The notes below the pieces were generated by a model. That model saw only the letters and a list, made by a program, of their open reading frames with translations. It was not told the DNA's origin and did not search any database. The translations under genes and the position numbers were made by a program. This document shows, piece by piece, positions 25,253-33,151 of a stretch of 64,000 nt of DNA (position 1 is its first letter; each line of letters begins with the position of its first letter). Source of the stretch: Bog-473 sp963741995 (GTDB taxonomy: Bacteria; Actinomycetota; Acidimicrobiia; Acidimicrobiales; RAAP-2); NCBI GenBank assembly GCA_963741995.1, contig CAVUKI010000004.1, positions 1 to 64,000 on the forward strand, given 5' to 3'.

Positions 25253-25795
25253 GTGACAGTGTCCGCTGAAGCATCTCTGGGGGAATTTGAACGTTCTCAC
25301 TTGGTGAAGATGCTGGTGCGCGCCGTGGTCAGCGCTGTGCTGCTCGTTGTCTTGTATTACGTGTTTCCGATCGAGCATCGAGCCCACCAATCGGTGGCAC
25401 TGCGCGTGAGCGCAGCCTTGGTCATTTTCTCCATCGTCCTTGCCGTCGAGGTCCGCCAGATCGCCAAACACGATCATCCAATGCTTCGAGCTGGTGTGGC
25501 GATGGCCACCATCATCCCGCTCTTCCTCGTTCTGTTCGCGTGGATTTACCTCACCATGTCTGCTTCGAATCCAGCGGCCTTTGGAGGGATACTCAACCGT
25601 ACTGGAGCGCTGTATTTCACGGTCACGGTGTTCTCCACCGTGGGTTTCGGCGACATTACGCCGAAGACGGATCCGGCCCGGATTGTTGCCATGGTGCAGA
25701 TGCTTTCGGACCTTGCGGTCCTCGCAGTTGTCGTTCGCCTGATCCTCGGAGCAGCGACCCGTGGGATGGCGCGGCTGCGGACATCAGACGAATAG
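25253..25795 (+). CDS. Potassium channel family protein (two-pore-helix type)
   Basis: 180 residues from GTG 25253, placed 2 nt after the previous stop. There are four hydrophobic segments. The last two flank a pore loop with the selectivity filter TVGFGDI (in TVTVFSTVGFGDITPKTD), the Ion_trans_2 signature. No cytoplasmic RCK or cNMP regulatory domain is attached, so it is a bare channel, presumably tetrameric in the inner membrane. Coupling with three membrane proteins of unknown function suggests a shared role in ion or turgor balance. Confidence 0.88.
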   Translation: MTVSAEASLGEFERSHLVKMLVRAVVSAVLLVVLYYVFPIEHRAHQSVALRVSAALVIFSIVLAVEVRQIAKHDHPMLRAGVAMATIIPLFLVLFAWIYLTMSASNPAAFGGILNRTGALYFTVTVFSTVGFGDITPKTDPARIVAMVQMLSDLAVLAVVVRLILGAATRGMARLRTSDE

Positions 25796-26292
25796 GGGCG
25801 GACCCAGTGGACGAGGTCGAAAATGGGTTGACGTAAGCGCACATCGGGGGCCTGGAAGCTACCTTCCAGACAGGAACCATCCCCGTCAGCTCGTTTTGCA
25901 ATGCCGACGTCGTTATGGATGGAACTCGCCTGATTGACCTGGTCCTCCAGGGCACTGTGCGCATCGCTGGCCAGCTGCTCGGGCATCGAGGCCCGCAGGG
26001 CCCGACTTTCACAGCTCGAAGCGGTGAAGTAGGGAGCACCGGTCCTCATCCGGGGCGGTGAGGATCGCCTGGGCCAGTGGACACCTCCCCATGGAGCCGA
26101 GGGTTCAGATCCCTCACCTCCACCGGATGGAGCCAGGTTGTCCAGGGCATCGTCCACTGAATGGTCGGCACCACATGTCGTCGTTGTTGCCGGCTCCGTT
26201 TGCAGGTTGGTATCCCACAGAAGGATGATGCGCCAGCACTGCCGTGGATCGATGGTGATCCCCGCGGTGGTCTGCGAACGACAGGAGAGCAC
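25796..26292. other. Intergenic region with a tRNA-like 3' remnant
   Basis: 497 nt without a supportable gene. The only structure seen is the tRNA-like segment at about 26052-26124. Confidence 0.45.
26052..26124 (+). other. tRNA-like sequence (degenerate or pseudo-tRNA)
   Basis: A T-arm-like hairpin (GAGGG, TTCAGAT, CCCTC) at 26099-26115 is followed by ACCTCCA and CC, closely matching the tRNA end at 1-31 (shared ATCCC and TCACCTCCACC). A 5' segment at about 26054 (GGCGGTG) would pair with the 3' acceptor strand at 6 of 7 positions. However, D-arm and anticodon arms cannot be folded properly; only a CTCC-CCAT-GGAG hairpin is present. It is most likely a decayed tRNA or an integration scar. 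Confidence 0.3.
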
Positions 26293-26757
26293 ATGAAGGG
26301 CAACGTGTTCACGGTCGAGCGACTCATTGGCGCTCCGCCGGAGGCGATCTTCGACGTCCTGGCAGACCCGGCCAAGCACGCCCTGATCGATGGCTCCGGC
26401 ATGCTCCAAGGAGCCCTAGCGGACTCCACCCGGCTAGCCCTCGGCGTGACCTTCGGCATGAGCATGAAGCTGGGGGTTCGCTATTCGACGGTGAACACCG
26501 TCATCGAGTTTGAGGAGAACCGTCGCATCGCGTGGCAGACAGGTCCCAAGGGCAAGCTGGAGCCCTACGTGGCCGGGCGGATCTGGCGGTACGAGTTGGA
26601 GCTTCGGGGCGACCGCACGTTGGTGCGGGAGAGTTGGGACATCACGACCGATCACCAAAGGGTGCTGCTGCGTCTGGGAGACATCTGGGCGAAGAAGACT
26701 CGCCGCGACATGGAGCTGACATTGGCTCGCCTCGATGCGTTGGTGACCACGCCCTGA
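26293..26757 (+). CDS. SRPBCC (START-like) family protein
   Basis: 154 residues from ATG 26293, with GGAGAGC just upstream. The pattern is that of Polyketide_cyc2/SRPBCC proteins: FTVERLIGAPPEAIFDVLADPAKHALIDGSG at the N-terminus, then NTVIEFEENRRIAW, a WRYELELRG strand and a long C-terminal helix. Such proteins bind hydrophobic ligands in a deep pocket. The ligand is unknown and the neighbours do not reveal it. Confidence 0.85.
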   Translation: MKGNVFTVERLIGAPPEAIFDVLADPAKHALIDGSGMLQGALADSTRLALGVTFGMSMKLGVRYSTVNTVIEFEENRRIAWQTGPKGKLEPYVAGRIWRYELELRGDRTLVRESWDITTDHQRVLLRLGDIWAKKTRRDMELTLARLDALVTTP

Positions 26758-26800
26758 TCCTTTGAGCCGAACGCTGGGTCGAGTGGAGCGGACCCGGAGG

Positions 26801-27562
26801 TCAGCGGGCGAAGAGGTGGTAGCCGGCGAATCCCCACGCGGCGATGAGCGCGAGATTGGCGAGCCGCGCGGTGGAGATGAAGCGAACGAACTCCTCGGCT
26901 GTGGCCATGTGGCCGCGCGAATGGCGAGCTTCTGCGTCAACGAGAAGGACGGCGGCGGGGACCGCAAGCCAGAATGCCACGCCGGCCGCCGGGCTCTGCG
27001 GCAGGATCAGTGCGGGCGTGCCGTGAGCGGTTCCCAGTGACCCCGCCGCCAAAGCGAATGAGCCCCCATTCCCCTGAACCCGTGGAGCACCCTCGTCACA
27101 CCCCGCCCCGGCGCTGTCGATCGGAGCGCGCACGCGAGCGGCCTCGTACACGATGCCGACGAGGATCCAGACAAAGAGGACGGCGGCATTGAGGGGACGG
27201 TAGGCCTGGGACAACGCGCTGATCGTGAGGTGGTACTGACGCGGCCCGGTATCGATGCCGAGGATGTCCCAGACCAGGACCACCACGATGAGCGCCAGCC
27301 AGGGCGCCACACCGCGGAGGGCCGGCCCGCTGCCGCCACGATCCGGTCGGGGCCATGGGTTTCCGGCTGGCTGCAGGTGCAAGCCTGTTCGCCCACCGGT
27401 CGTGCCGAGCCACAGCACGACGTCGAACAGGAGCACCGCGACCACGCTGACCGCCCACGTGATCTCAGCGGGCACCGTCGTCCGGTGGAAGCCACTCACC
27501 CAACCGCACCAGCCGCATAACGCCAGAGCGGCAATGCTGAGAGCAACGCGGTGGCCACGCAC
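26801..27562 (-). CDS. Multi-pass membrane protein of unknown function
   Basis: 253 residues. Hydrophobic segments occur at about 8-25, 32-50, 85-105, 118-140, 175-200 and the C-terminus (LANLALIAAWGFAGYHLF). A Gly/Arg/Pro-rich loop follows the second helix. It lies between the SRPBCC gene and the MFS gene, convergent with the former. No family recognised. Confidence 0.6.
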   Translation of the reverse strand: MRGHRVALSIAALALCGWCGWVSGFHRTTVPAEITWAVSVVAVLLFDVVLWLGTTGGRTGLHLQPAGNPWPRPDRGGSGPALRGVAPWLALIVVVLVWDILGIDTGPRQYHLTISALSQAYRPLNAAVLFVWILVGIVYEAARVRAPIDSAGAGCDEGAPRVQGNGGSFALAAGSLGTAHGTPALILPQSPAAGVAFWLAVPAAVLLVDAEARHSRGHMATAEEFVRFISTARLANLALIAAWGFAGYHLFAR

Positions 27563-27662
27563 GGTGCCGGTCTATCTCAAACGGACGGTGGACGGCGGGG
27601 AAACGATGTGCCCCGTCCGGCTTGAGCCGAGCGGGTCATCGGCCTCGCGTTAGGGTCCGCCG

Positions 27663-28925
27663 ATGGCCAAGGGTTCCCTCCTACGCCACCGGGACTTCCG
27701 GCTGCTGTGGGGCGGTGAAACCGTGAGCGAATTGGGCTCGCAGGTGAGCCTGCTCGCCATTCCGCTCCTGGCCGTGAAGACGCTCCATGCCACCACATTC
27801 GAAATGGGGCTGCTCACCGCCGCGTCGACCGCAGCCTTCCTGATCGTCGGGCTCCCGGCCGGCGTCTGGGTGGATCGGGTCCGCCGCCGCCGGCTCATGA
27901 TCGGCGCCGACCTGGGACGAGTCCTCGCATTGGGCTCCATTCCGATCGCCTATGCCGTGGGTGGCCTGACGCTGGTCCAGCTCTTCGTCGTCACGCTGGC
28001 CAGCGGTATTCTCACCGTCTTCTTCGACGTCGCCTACCAGTCGTATCTCCCGGCCTTGGTGGGGCGGGGGCACCTGGTGGAGGGCAATGCCAAGCTCACC
28101 GGCAGCGCGCAAGTGGCAGCTGTGGCCGGACCGAGTGTCGCCGGTGGACTCGTCCAGGCCATCGGGAGCTCAGCCGCCGTAGCTCTCGACTCGGCCAGCT
28201 TCCTGATCTCCGCCGTGGCCGTCGGCGCCATCCGCGCGCCCGAGCCGAAGCCGACGGTGCCCGAGAGCGGGCACCCCAGGCTCGTGCATGGCATTGGGGA
28301 AGGCCTGCGCTTCGTGTTCGGCAATGCGCTGCTGCGGGCCATCGCCGCCACTACCGCCACCTCCAACTTGTTCACTGGCATCGCCGCCGCTGTCGAGATC
28401 GTGTTCCTGGTGCGCCAGGTCCACGCCTCACCCGGGGTGATCGGTCTTCTCTTCGCCCTCGGCGGCATCGGCGGTGTCGCCGGCGCGTTCGCGGCCGGGC
28501 CGATCGCCCGCCGCGTCGGCGGGGCGCGGGCCACCATCATCGGGATTGCCGGCAGCGCCGGGGCGCTGCTGATCCCGCTCACCATGCCTGGAGCAGGACT
28601 CTTCTACTTCGGCTTCGGCCTGCTCATGGTGTCCTTCTCGGCGACGGTCTACAACGTGAACCAGGTCAGCTTCCGGCAGCGCCTGTGTCCCGACCGCCTG
28701 CTCGGCCGCATGAACGCGACCATGCGCTTCGTCGTCTGGGGGGTGCTCCCCATCGGGGCGCTGATCGGCGGGGTCCTGGGGGCGGTCTTCGGACTGCGCA
28801 CCACTCTCTGGATCGGCGCCCTGGGCCAGACCCTCGCAGGAATCTGGTTGCTCGCCTCGCCGATGCGTCACTTGCGTGACTTCCCGGACGCGCCTCGCGA
28901 GGCGGAGCAGAACGGCGGAGCCTGA
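27663..28925 (+). CDS. MFS transporter (EntS/MFS_3-like exporter)
   Basis: 420 residues. RHRDFRLLWGGETVSELGSQVS at the start, GVWVDRVRRRRLMIGADLGR after helix 2 (the MFS A-loop), and a second conserved segment NQVSFRQRLCPDRLLGRMNATMRF typical of the MFS_3 (enterobactin-exporter-like) drug and siderophore efflux group. About 12 transmembrane helices. The substrate is unknown. It starts shortly after the divergent membrane gene. Confidence 0.87.
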   Translation: MAKGSLLRHRDFRLLWGGETVSELGSQVSLLAIPLLAVKTLHATTFEMGLLTAASTAAFLIVGLPAGVWVDRVRRRRLMIGADLGRVLALGSIPIAYAVGGLTLVQLFVVTLASGILTVFFDVAYQSYLPALVGRGHLVEGNAKLTGSAQVAAVAGPSVAGGLVQAIGSSAAVALDSASFLISAVAVGAIRAPEPKPTVPESGHPRLVHGIGEGLRFVFGNALLRAIAATTATSNLFTGIAAAVEIVFLVRQVHASPGVIGLLFALGGIGGVAGAFAAGPIARRVGGARATIIGIAGSAGALLIPLTMPGAGLFYFGFGLLMVSFSATVYNVNQVSFRQRLCPDRLLGRMNATMRFVVWGVLPIGALIGGVLGAVFGLRTTLWIGALGQTLAGIWLLASPMRHLRDFPDAPREAEQNGGA

Positions 28926-28949
28926 TGAGCGGCGCCGGCGCCCGGGCTG

Positions 28950-29591
28950 CTACCGGTGGTGCTCGGTGACGCCGACGGCCGGGAGGGCCTCGATCTCGTG
29001 CTTGGTCAGCTTGACCGTGATCCCTTGGTCGATCTTCTCGACTGCGCCGATCGGAATGGCGACCTGCTTGCGTCCCCACAGATGGCCCTCCTGCAGCAGC
29101 ACGTGCGTCACCTGCCCCTCGGCCGTCTCAACGACGAAGCCCTCGACCTGGCCGATCTCGCCATCACTCGCGTGCACTGCTTCACCGCGCCGAACGCCGA
29201 TCTCTCCCTTCGGGAGCATGTCGCGGGTCTCGATCGCGCTCGCCAGCGCCAGCCTGGGGTCGGCCCCGCCCTCCAGACCGAAGTAGGGCCAGTAGTAGGC
29301 CTCGTGTGCGGCATAGGCGTCATAGCCGCTGCCACCGGGGAGGAAGTCGGTCTCCTCGGCGGAGGGGAGCTTCTCGAACTCGGCGAGGGTGTAGCGCAGG
29401 CGGACGTCGCCGTCGCCGGCCTCGACCATGTCGAGCGGGACGAGGCGCCCCAGGCCGCTGCGGTGCTCGGGCTCAATGACGAGGTGGGTGAGCTCCCGGG
29501 CCACCGGGTCAACGACGACCCTGCTCACCGCGCCGCAGGGCCCGTCGCTGCACGCGGCAGCGGCCCCGATCGTGAACGTGGTGTCTGTCAT
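28950..29591 (-). CDS. PRC-barrel domain protein
   Basis: 213 residues with two PRC-barrel-type beta units. Residues about 1-80 carry FTIGAAAACSDGPCGAVSRVVVDPVARELTHLV, and residues about 130-205 carry RGEAVHASDGEIGQVEGFVV. The linker is rich in Tyr (YDAYAAHEAYYWPYFG). PRC barrels bind RNA or protein partners, or act in photosynthetic reaction centres and RimM. Here a soluble stress or scaffold role is likely but unproven. Confidence 0.8.
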   Translation of the reverse strand: MTDTTFTIGAAAACSDGPCGAVSRVVVDPVARELTHLVIEPEHRSGLGRLVPLDMVEAGDGDVRLRYTLAEFEKLPSAEETDFLPGGSGYDAYAAHEAYYWPYFGLEGGADPRLALASAIETRDMLPKGEIGVRRGEAVHASDGEIGQVEGFVVETAEGQVTHVLLQEGHLWGRKQVAIPIGAVEKIDQGITVKLTKHEIEALPAVGVTEHHR

Positions 29592-29670
29592 ACCGGCCTC
29601 CTTTGTCGGGCCAGACCCTACCGGGGCGCCGATGCCGTTCCCGGGCCTTCAGCCGTGAGGGGCAGCGCGG

Positions 29671-30663
29671 TCACCATCCCCGTAAGTCGACGTCCCAGCG
29701 CTCGACTACCTCATCGCCGTCGACCACGTAGAGGGAGTCGTGGTACGCCACGGTCGGGTCGACGTGCGCCGGGATCACCCGCACACGGTCTCCGACCCGG
29801 AGCGGGGAGGCCGGGGCGAAGGTCAGGTGCTCGTCCGAACAGAACCACACCTCGCCTCCCTCGACAGACGGGTCGCCGTGGTCCATTCCCAACGCCTTGA
29901 GCCCGCAGTCGGCCACGGTCCAGCCCGCCGAAACGGAGATCACGGTGGACAGGACCGAGAGCGCCTGGGTGAACGGCAGGCCGAGCTTGGCGTAGGCCGT
30001 GTCCATGAGTGCGTACGAGCCGGCCTGAATCTCGGTGGCCCAGGAGTTGAGGTCGTAAGTCCCGGTGCCCCCCGCCGAGATCACCTCGCCGCCCACCTCT
30101 CCGGCCGCCAGCATGAGTTGGCCCATGGAGTCTTCGAGCATCGCCGTGCGTGCGGACCTCTCCGTGAGTCCCACGATGTGACCCTCGTACCCCATGACCC
30201 CGCGCACACTGAGGCCCGCGGCGCGGGAGCGACCGGCCAGTCGGCCCGCCTCCCGAGGCGAGCAACCACACCGGGGGAGGCCCACGTTGACGTCGATCAG
30301 CACCTCGGGCACACCGGCGCGTGCCACCGCGTCGATTGTGGCGTCGGAGTCGACGGCGACGGTGATGCGAGCGCCGGCTCGGGCGAGGACGCCGAGGCGG
30401 GTGGCGTCGGCGACTTCGTTCGCCAACAGGAGGTCCTCGCTCAACCCCGCCCGCACCATCCCCTCCATCTCGCGCACGGTGGCGCAGGTGAACCCCGAAT
30501 GACCCGCCGCCGCCTGGCGCGTCGCCAGTGCCGTGCACTTATGTGCCTTCACGTGCGGCCGCAGCCGATTTCCGGGCAACGCCTCCGCCATGACGCGGAT
30601 GTTGTCCTCCAACCGGCGGGCGTCGACGAGGAGAGCGGGCGTCGTGAGCTCCGAGGTCCGCAT
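29671..30663 (-). CDS. DSD1/D-threonine-aldolase-like PLP enzyme
   Basis: 330 residues, fold-type III (alanine-racemase N-terminal) PLP enzyme. PLP lysine Lys39 lies in RPHVKAHKC. A C-terminal metal site HVD (His300, Asp302) in IPAHVDPTVAYHD matches the His/Asp pair of D-threonine aldolases rather than the His/Cys pair of D-serine dehydratases. Expected reaction: retro-aldol cleavage of D-threonine or another beta-hydroxy-D-amino acid. It is transcribed divergently from an amidase, so the two may act on D-amino-acid amides or related compounds. Confidence 0.8.
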   Translation of the reverse strand: MRTSELTTPALLVDARRLEDNIRVMAEALPGNRLRPHVKAHKCTALATRQAAAGHSGFTCATVREMEGMVRAGLSEDLLLANEVADATRLGVLARAGARITVAVDSDATIDAVARAGVPEVLIDVNVGLPRCGCSPREAGRLAGRSRAAGLSVRGVMGYEGHIVGLTERSARTAMLEDSMGQLMLAAGEVGGEVISAGGTGTYDLNSWATEIQAGSYALMDTAYAKLGLPFTQALSVLSTVISVSAGWTVADCGLKALGMDHGDPSVEGGEVWFCSDEHLTFAPASPLRVGDRVRVIPAHVDPTVAYHDSLYVVDGDEVVERWDVDLRGW

Positions 30664-30722
30664 ACCCGCACGCTACTGACCATGACGGTGCCACGGCGAG
30701 CGGTCGCGGGTAGCCTCCGCGC

Positions 30723-32141
30723 GTGGACGCGCCGTGGTTAGGGGATGCCTGCGGCTTGGTCGATGCGTTCCGGGCCGGGGAGCTGTCGCCGCTGGAGGCT
30801 TTGGAAGCCTCCATTGCCGCCATCGAAACGTCGCCGCTGAATGCCTTCAGCTTCACCGACTTCGATCGGGCGAGGGAGTCGGCGCGCCGGGCCGACGTCT
30901 CTCTGCCCTTCGGCGGCGTGCCCATTGGCATCAAGGAGCTCGAGAAGGTGGAGGGCTGGCCCTATACCGAGGCATCCGTCATCTTCCGGGACCGGATCGC
31001 CGACCACGATGACACGTCGCTCTCGCGAGTGCGCGCCAGCGGCGCTGTGCCGGCCGCCCAGACGACGGCTCCGGAATTCGGGGGCATCAACTGCACCTCG
31101 ACAGCGCTGCACGGGACGACGCGCAACCCGTGGAACCCTGCGCGCACTCCGGGCGGGTCCTCGGGTGGCACGGCGGCGGCCGTTGCCGGCGGCCTCCTCC
31201 CCATCGCGACGGGCAGCGACGGCGGCGGGTCCATCCGTGGCCCCGCGGGTTTTAGCGGCCTGTTCGGCCTGAAGGCGACCTACGGGCGGATTCCGAAAGG
31301 TCCTGACGGCACGATTGAGCCGATGACCACCGTGCTGGGGTGCCTGACCCGGTCGGTGCGGGACACCGCCCGCTACTTCGACGTGTGCAATGGTTTCGAC
31401 CGCCGCGATCCGCTGAGCCTGCCCCGGGTGGAGGGTTGGGAGCCGGAACTCGGCACGCACGATCTGTCTGGCAGGACAGCGGTGATCCTGGTCGACCTGG
31501 GGATTGCGCAGGTCCGGGACGAGGTTGCCGCGCTCGTCACGGCCAGCGCCGAGCGCCTGGCTCGGGCGGCCGGCCTGAGGCTCGTGACGGTATCGGCGAC
31601 GCTGCCGCCGCTCCGTGGTGCGTGGGCCATGGCGAACCAGCCCCCTCTGGTGGCAGACCTCGGCGACGCCTATCCGGATCGCATCGATGAGATGTCGTTC
31701 GAGATCGCGGCGGGACTCGAGAGCGCCCGGGAGCGCTACACGCTTGAGAGGGCGGCGTCGGTCGAGCAGTACCGGCGGCAGCTCAACGGAGCAATGGCCG
31801 ACCTTTTCGACGAGGCCGACTTCGTGTTCTGCTCGACCCATCCGGATGTGGCCTTCGAGGCGGAGGGGCCGCCACCCTCCACCCTCCCCGGTCGGGATCT
31901 CATTGACGAGATCGGGTTCACCCGGGCGATCATGAACCAGGCGGCGCTGACGGCGCCGTCCAACCTGAACGGCAGCCCAGCGGTAAGTATCCCGGCCGGA
32001 CTGGTTGACGGGTTGCCGGTGGGACTGCAGGTGTTGGCGGGTCACCACGGCGAGCCGTTGTTGCTCGACCTGGCGCTGGCGGCAGAGCGAGCCATGCCTT
32101 GGCCGCTGGTGGCACCCGGCTCGCCCTTGCGTCTTGCGTGA
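30723..32141 (+). CDS. Amidase (amidase-signature family)
   Basis: 472 residues. The Ser-cisSer-Lys triad is complete: Lys71 (PIGIKELEKV), cis-Ser146 (TPGGSSGGT) and nucleophile Ser170 (GSDGGGSIRGPAGFSG). Length and motifs match GatA-like amidases acting on small aliphatic or aryl amides. No gatC or gatB lies nearby, so tRNA amidation is unlikely. Starts at GTG, divergent from the D-threonine-aldolase-like gene across 59 nt. Confidence 0.9.
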   Translation: MDAPWLGDACGLVDAFRAGELSPLEALEASIAAIETSPLNAFSFTDFDRARESARRADVSLPFGGVPIGIKELEKVEGWPYTEASVIFRDRIADHDDTSLSRVRASGAVPAAQTTAPEFGGINCTSTALHGTTRNPWNPARTPGGSSGGTAAAVAGGLLPIATGSDGGGSIRGPAGFSGLFGLKATYGRIPKGPDGTIEPMTTVLGCLTRSVRDTARYFDVCNGFDRRDPLSLPRVEGWEPELGTHDLSGRTAVILVDLGIAQVRDEVAALVTASAERLARAAGLRLVTVSATLPPLRGAWAMANQPPLVADLGDAYPDRIDEMSFEIAAGLESARERYTLERAASVEQYRRQLNGAMADLFDEADFVFCSTHPDVAFEAEGPPPSTLPGRDLIDEIGFTRAIMNQAALTAPSNLNGSPAVSIPAGLVDGLPVGLQVLAGHHGEPLLLDLALAAERAMPWPLVAPGSPLRLA

Positions 32142-32144
32142 CCG

Positions 32145-33125
32145 TCAGTCCTGCGCGTCTCTCCAAGGTTTCATGTCGAGGCCCGGGTACCGAGCTTGGA
32201 CGCCGGCCAGCGTCGCCTCGTTCCAGTACGGATGGCCGGGCTCGGGCACGCCCATGAGCGCCAGCTGACGTGGCGTCGCCTGCTGGACGTACTTCGTGAG
32301 CTCGGGCGAGAAGCCCCGGAAGGGCCAGGCCTGATAACCGCCCCACGCGGCGTCCCGGTGGCGGAACGAGACGTGGAGCATGACGCGGTAGCGCGTGGGA
32401 TCGACGAAGTCCGCCGACCGGTGGTAGACGTCCGGACGGTAGGCGACAACCGATCCGGCCGGTGCCGCCGCGTCCGATGGATCTGCATAGAGCTCGGGAT
32501 ACTCGACGTAGCCCAAGGTGTGCCTCTCGACTGGGATGTCCTTCGTCTTCTGCCATGAGACGAAGCGGGTGGCGCCGTCCTCAGTGGTCACGTCGGTCAG
32601 ATAGACGAAGAACTCCACTTGTTGGAAGCCGAGTGCATGGCGAGGCACGACCAGCATGTGGTTGGGGTAGTCGGCATGGAGGAGTTGGTTGTAGCCCGAT
32701 GCCTGGTGTGCGTACTTGGCCGTCGCGATGCCCATGTAGAGCGCCAGATCCGGTGTGCCGAGCAACCCTTCGGCAAGCTCCACCACTTGGTCGTGGAGCA
32801 CCAGCGCGTTGAGGCGCGAGCTGTGAAAGGGGAACTCCGGCCATGGAGCGTCCCAGGTGTGCCACTCGCCGGCCCCGGTGCCACCACTTTCTGCCATCTC
32901 CGCCGGGGTGGGGAAATGGCGGTGCACGGCCTCTTGCGCTGCCGCGAGCTCGCGGGATGGGATCAAGTCCGGCACAACGCACCACCCGTCGCGGTCCCAT
33001 TGTTCCTTCAGCGCGGGTGCCAGCGCGGACATGACGGCAGGATAATCCCAGTACCTGCTAACATCTTTGTGCCTCGGGCGTTCGCCCGGCGGGGCCCGTT
33101 CGAGATTCCAGATCGAGTAGGCCAC
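32145..33125 (-). CDS. Phytanoyl-CoA dioxygenase (PhyH) family protein
   Basis: 326 residues from GTG 33125, which has GAGGA 4 nt upstream. An internal ATG at 33032 giving 295 residues is a real alternative, because the first 31 residues look unlike the family. Fe(II)/2-oxoglutarate dioxygenase ligands are H-x-D in LLHADYPNH and the distal His in YRPDVYHRS; the following RYRVMLHVSFR has the 2-oxoglutarate-binding Arg. Likely hydroxylates a small hydrophobic or acyl substrate. It is divergent from the helicase gene with only about 23 nt between starts. Confidence 0.83.
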   Translation of the reverse strand: MAYSIWNLERAPPGERPRHKDVSRYWDYPAVMSALAPALKEQWDRDGWCVVPDLIPSRELAAAQEAVHRHFPTPAEMAESGGTGAGEWHTWDAPWPEFPFHSSRLNALVLHDQVVELAEGLLGTPDLALYMGIATAKYAHQASGYNQLLHADYPNHMLVVPRHALGFQQVEFFVYLTDVTTEDGATRFVSWQKTKDIPVERHTLGYVEYPELYADPSDAAAPAGSVVAYRPDVYHRSADFVDPTRYRVMLHVSFRHRDAAWGGYQAWPFRGFSPELTKYVQQATPRQLALMGVPEPGHPYWNEATLAGVQARYPGLDMKPWRDAQD

Positions 33126-33148
33126 TTTTCCTCGATTGGAGTCTTGTC

Positions 33149-33151
33149 ATT
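33149..33151 (+). promoter_or_regulatory. Putative AUU start codon of the DEAD-box/CSD helicase
   Basis: ATT in frame, with GGAG at 33138-33141, gives an N-terminus SSFSDLGVPAAYTDRL that fits the family. Upstream in-frame codons to the region of 33062 contain no standard start. Confidence 0.55.

Noticed and set aside
1..26124. An integrative element bounded by tRNA-derived att sites
   Set aside because: No integrase, relaxase or phage gene lies between the two tRNA-like ends, and the shared run is only about 11 nt. Kept only as a low-interest observation.
28437..28455. Palindrome-like CTCACCCGGGGTGATC in the MFS gene
   Set aside because: Half-sites abut with no 5-nt spacer and lie inside coding sequence.
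30723..32141. GatA subunit of tRNA amidotransferase
   Set aside because: No gatB or gatC nearby, and the sequence fits general amidases; it is divergent from a D-threonine-aldolase-like gene.
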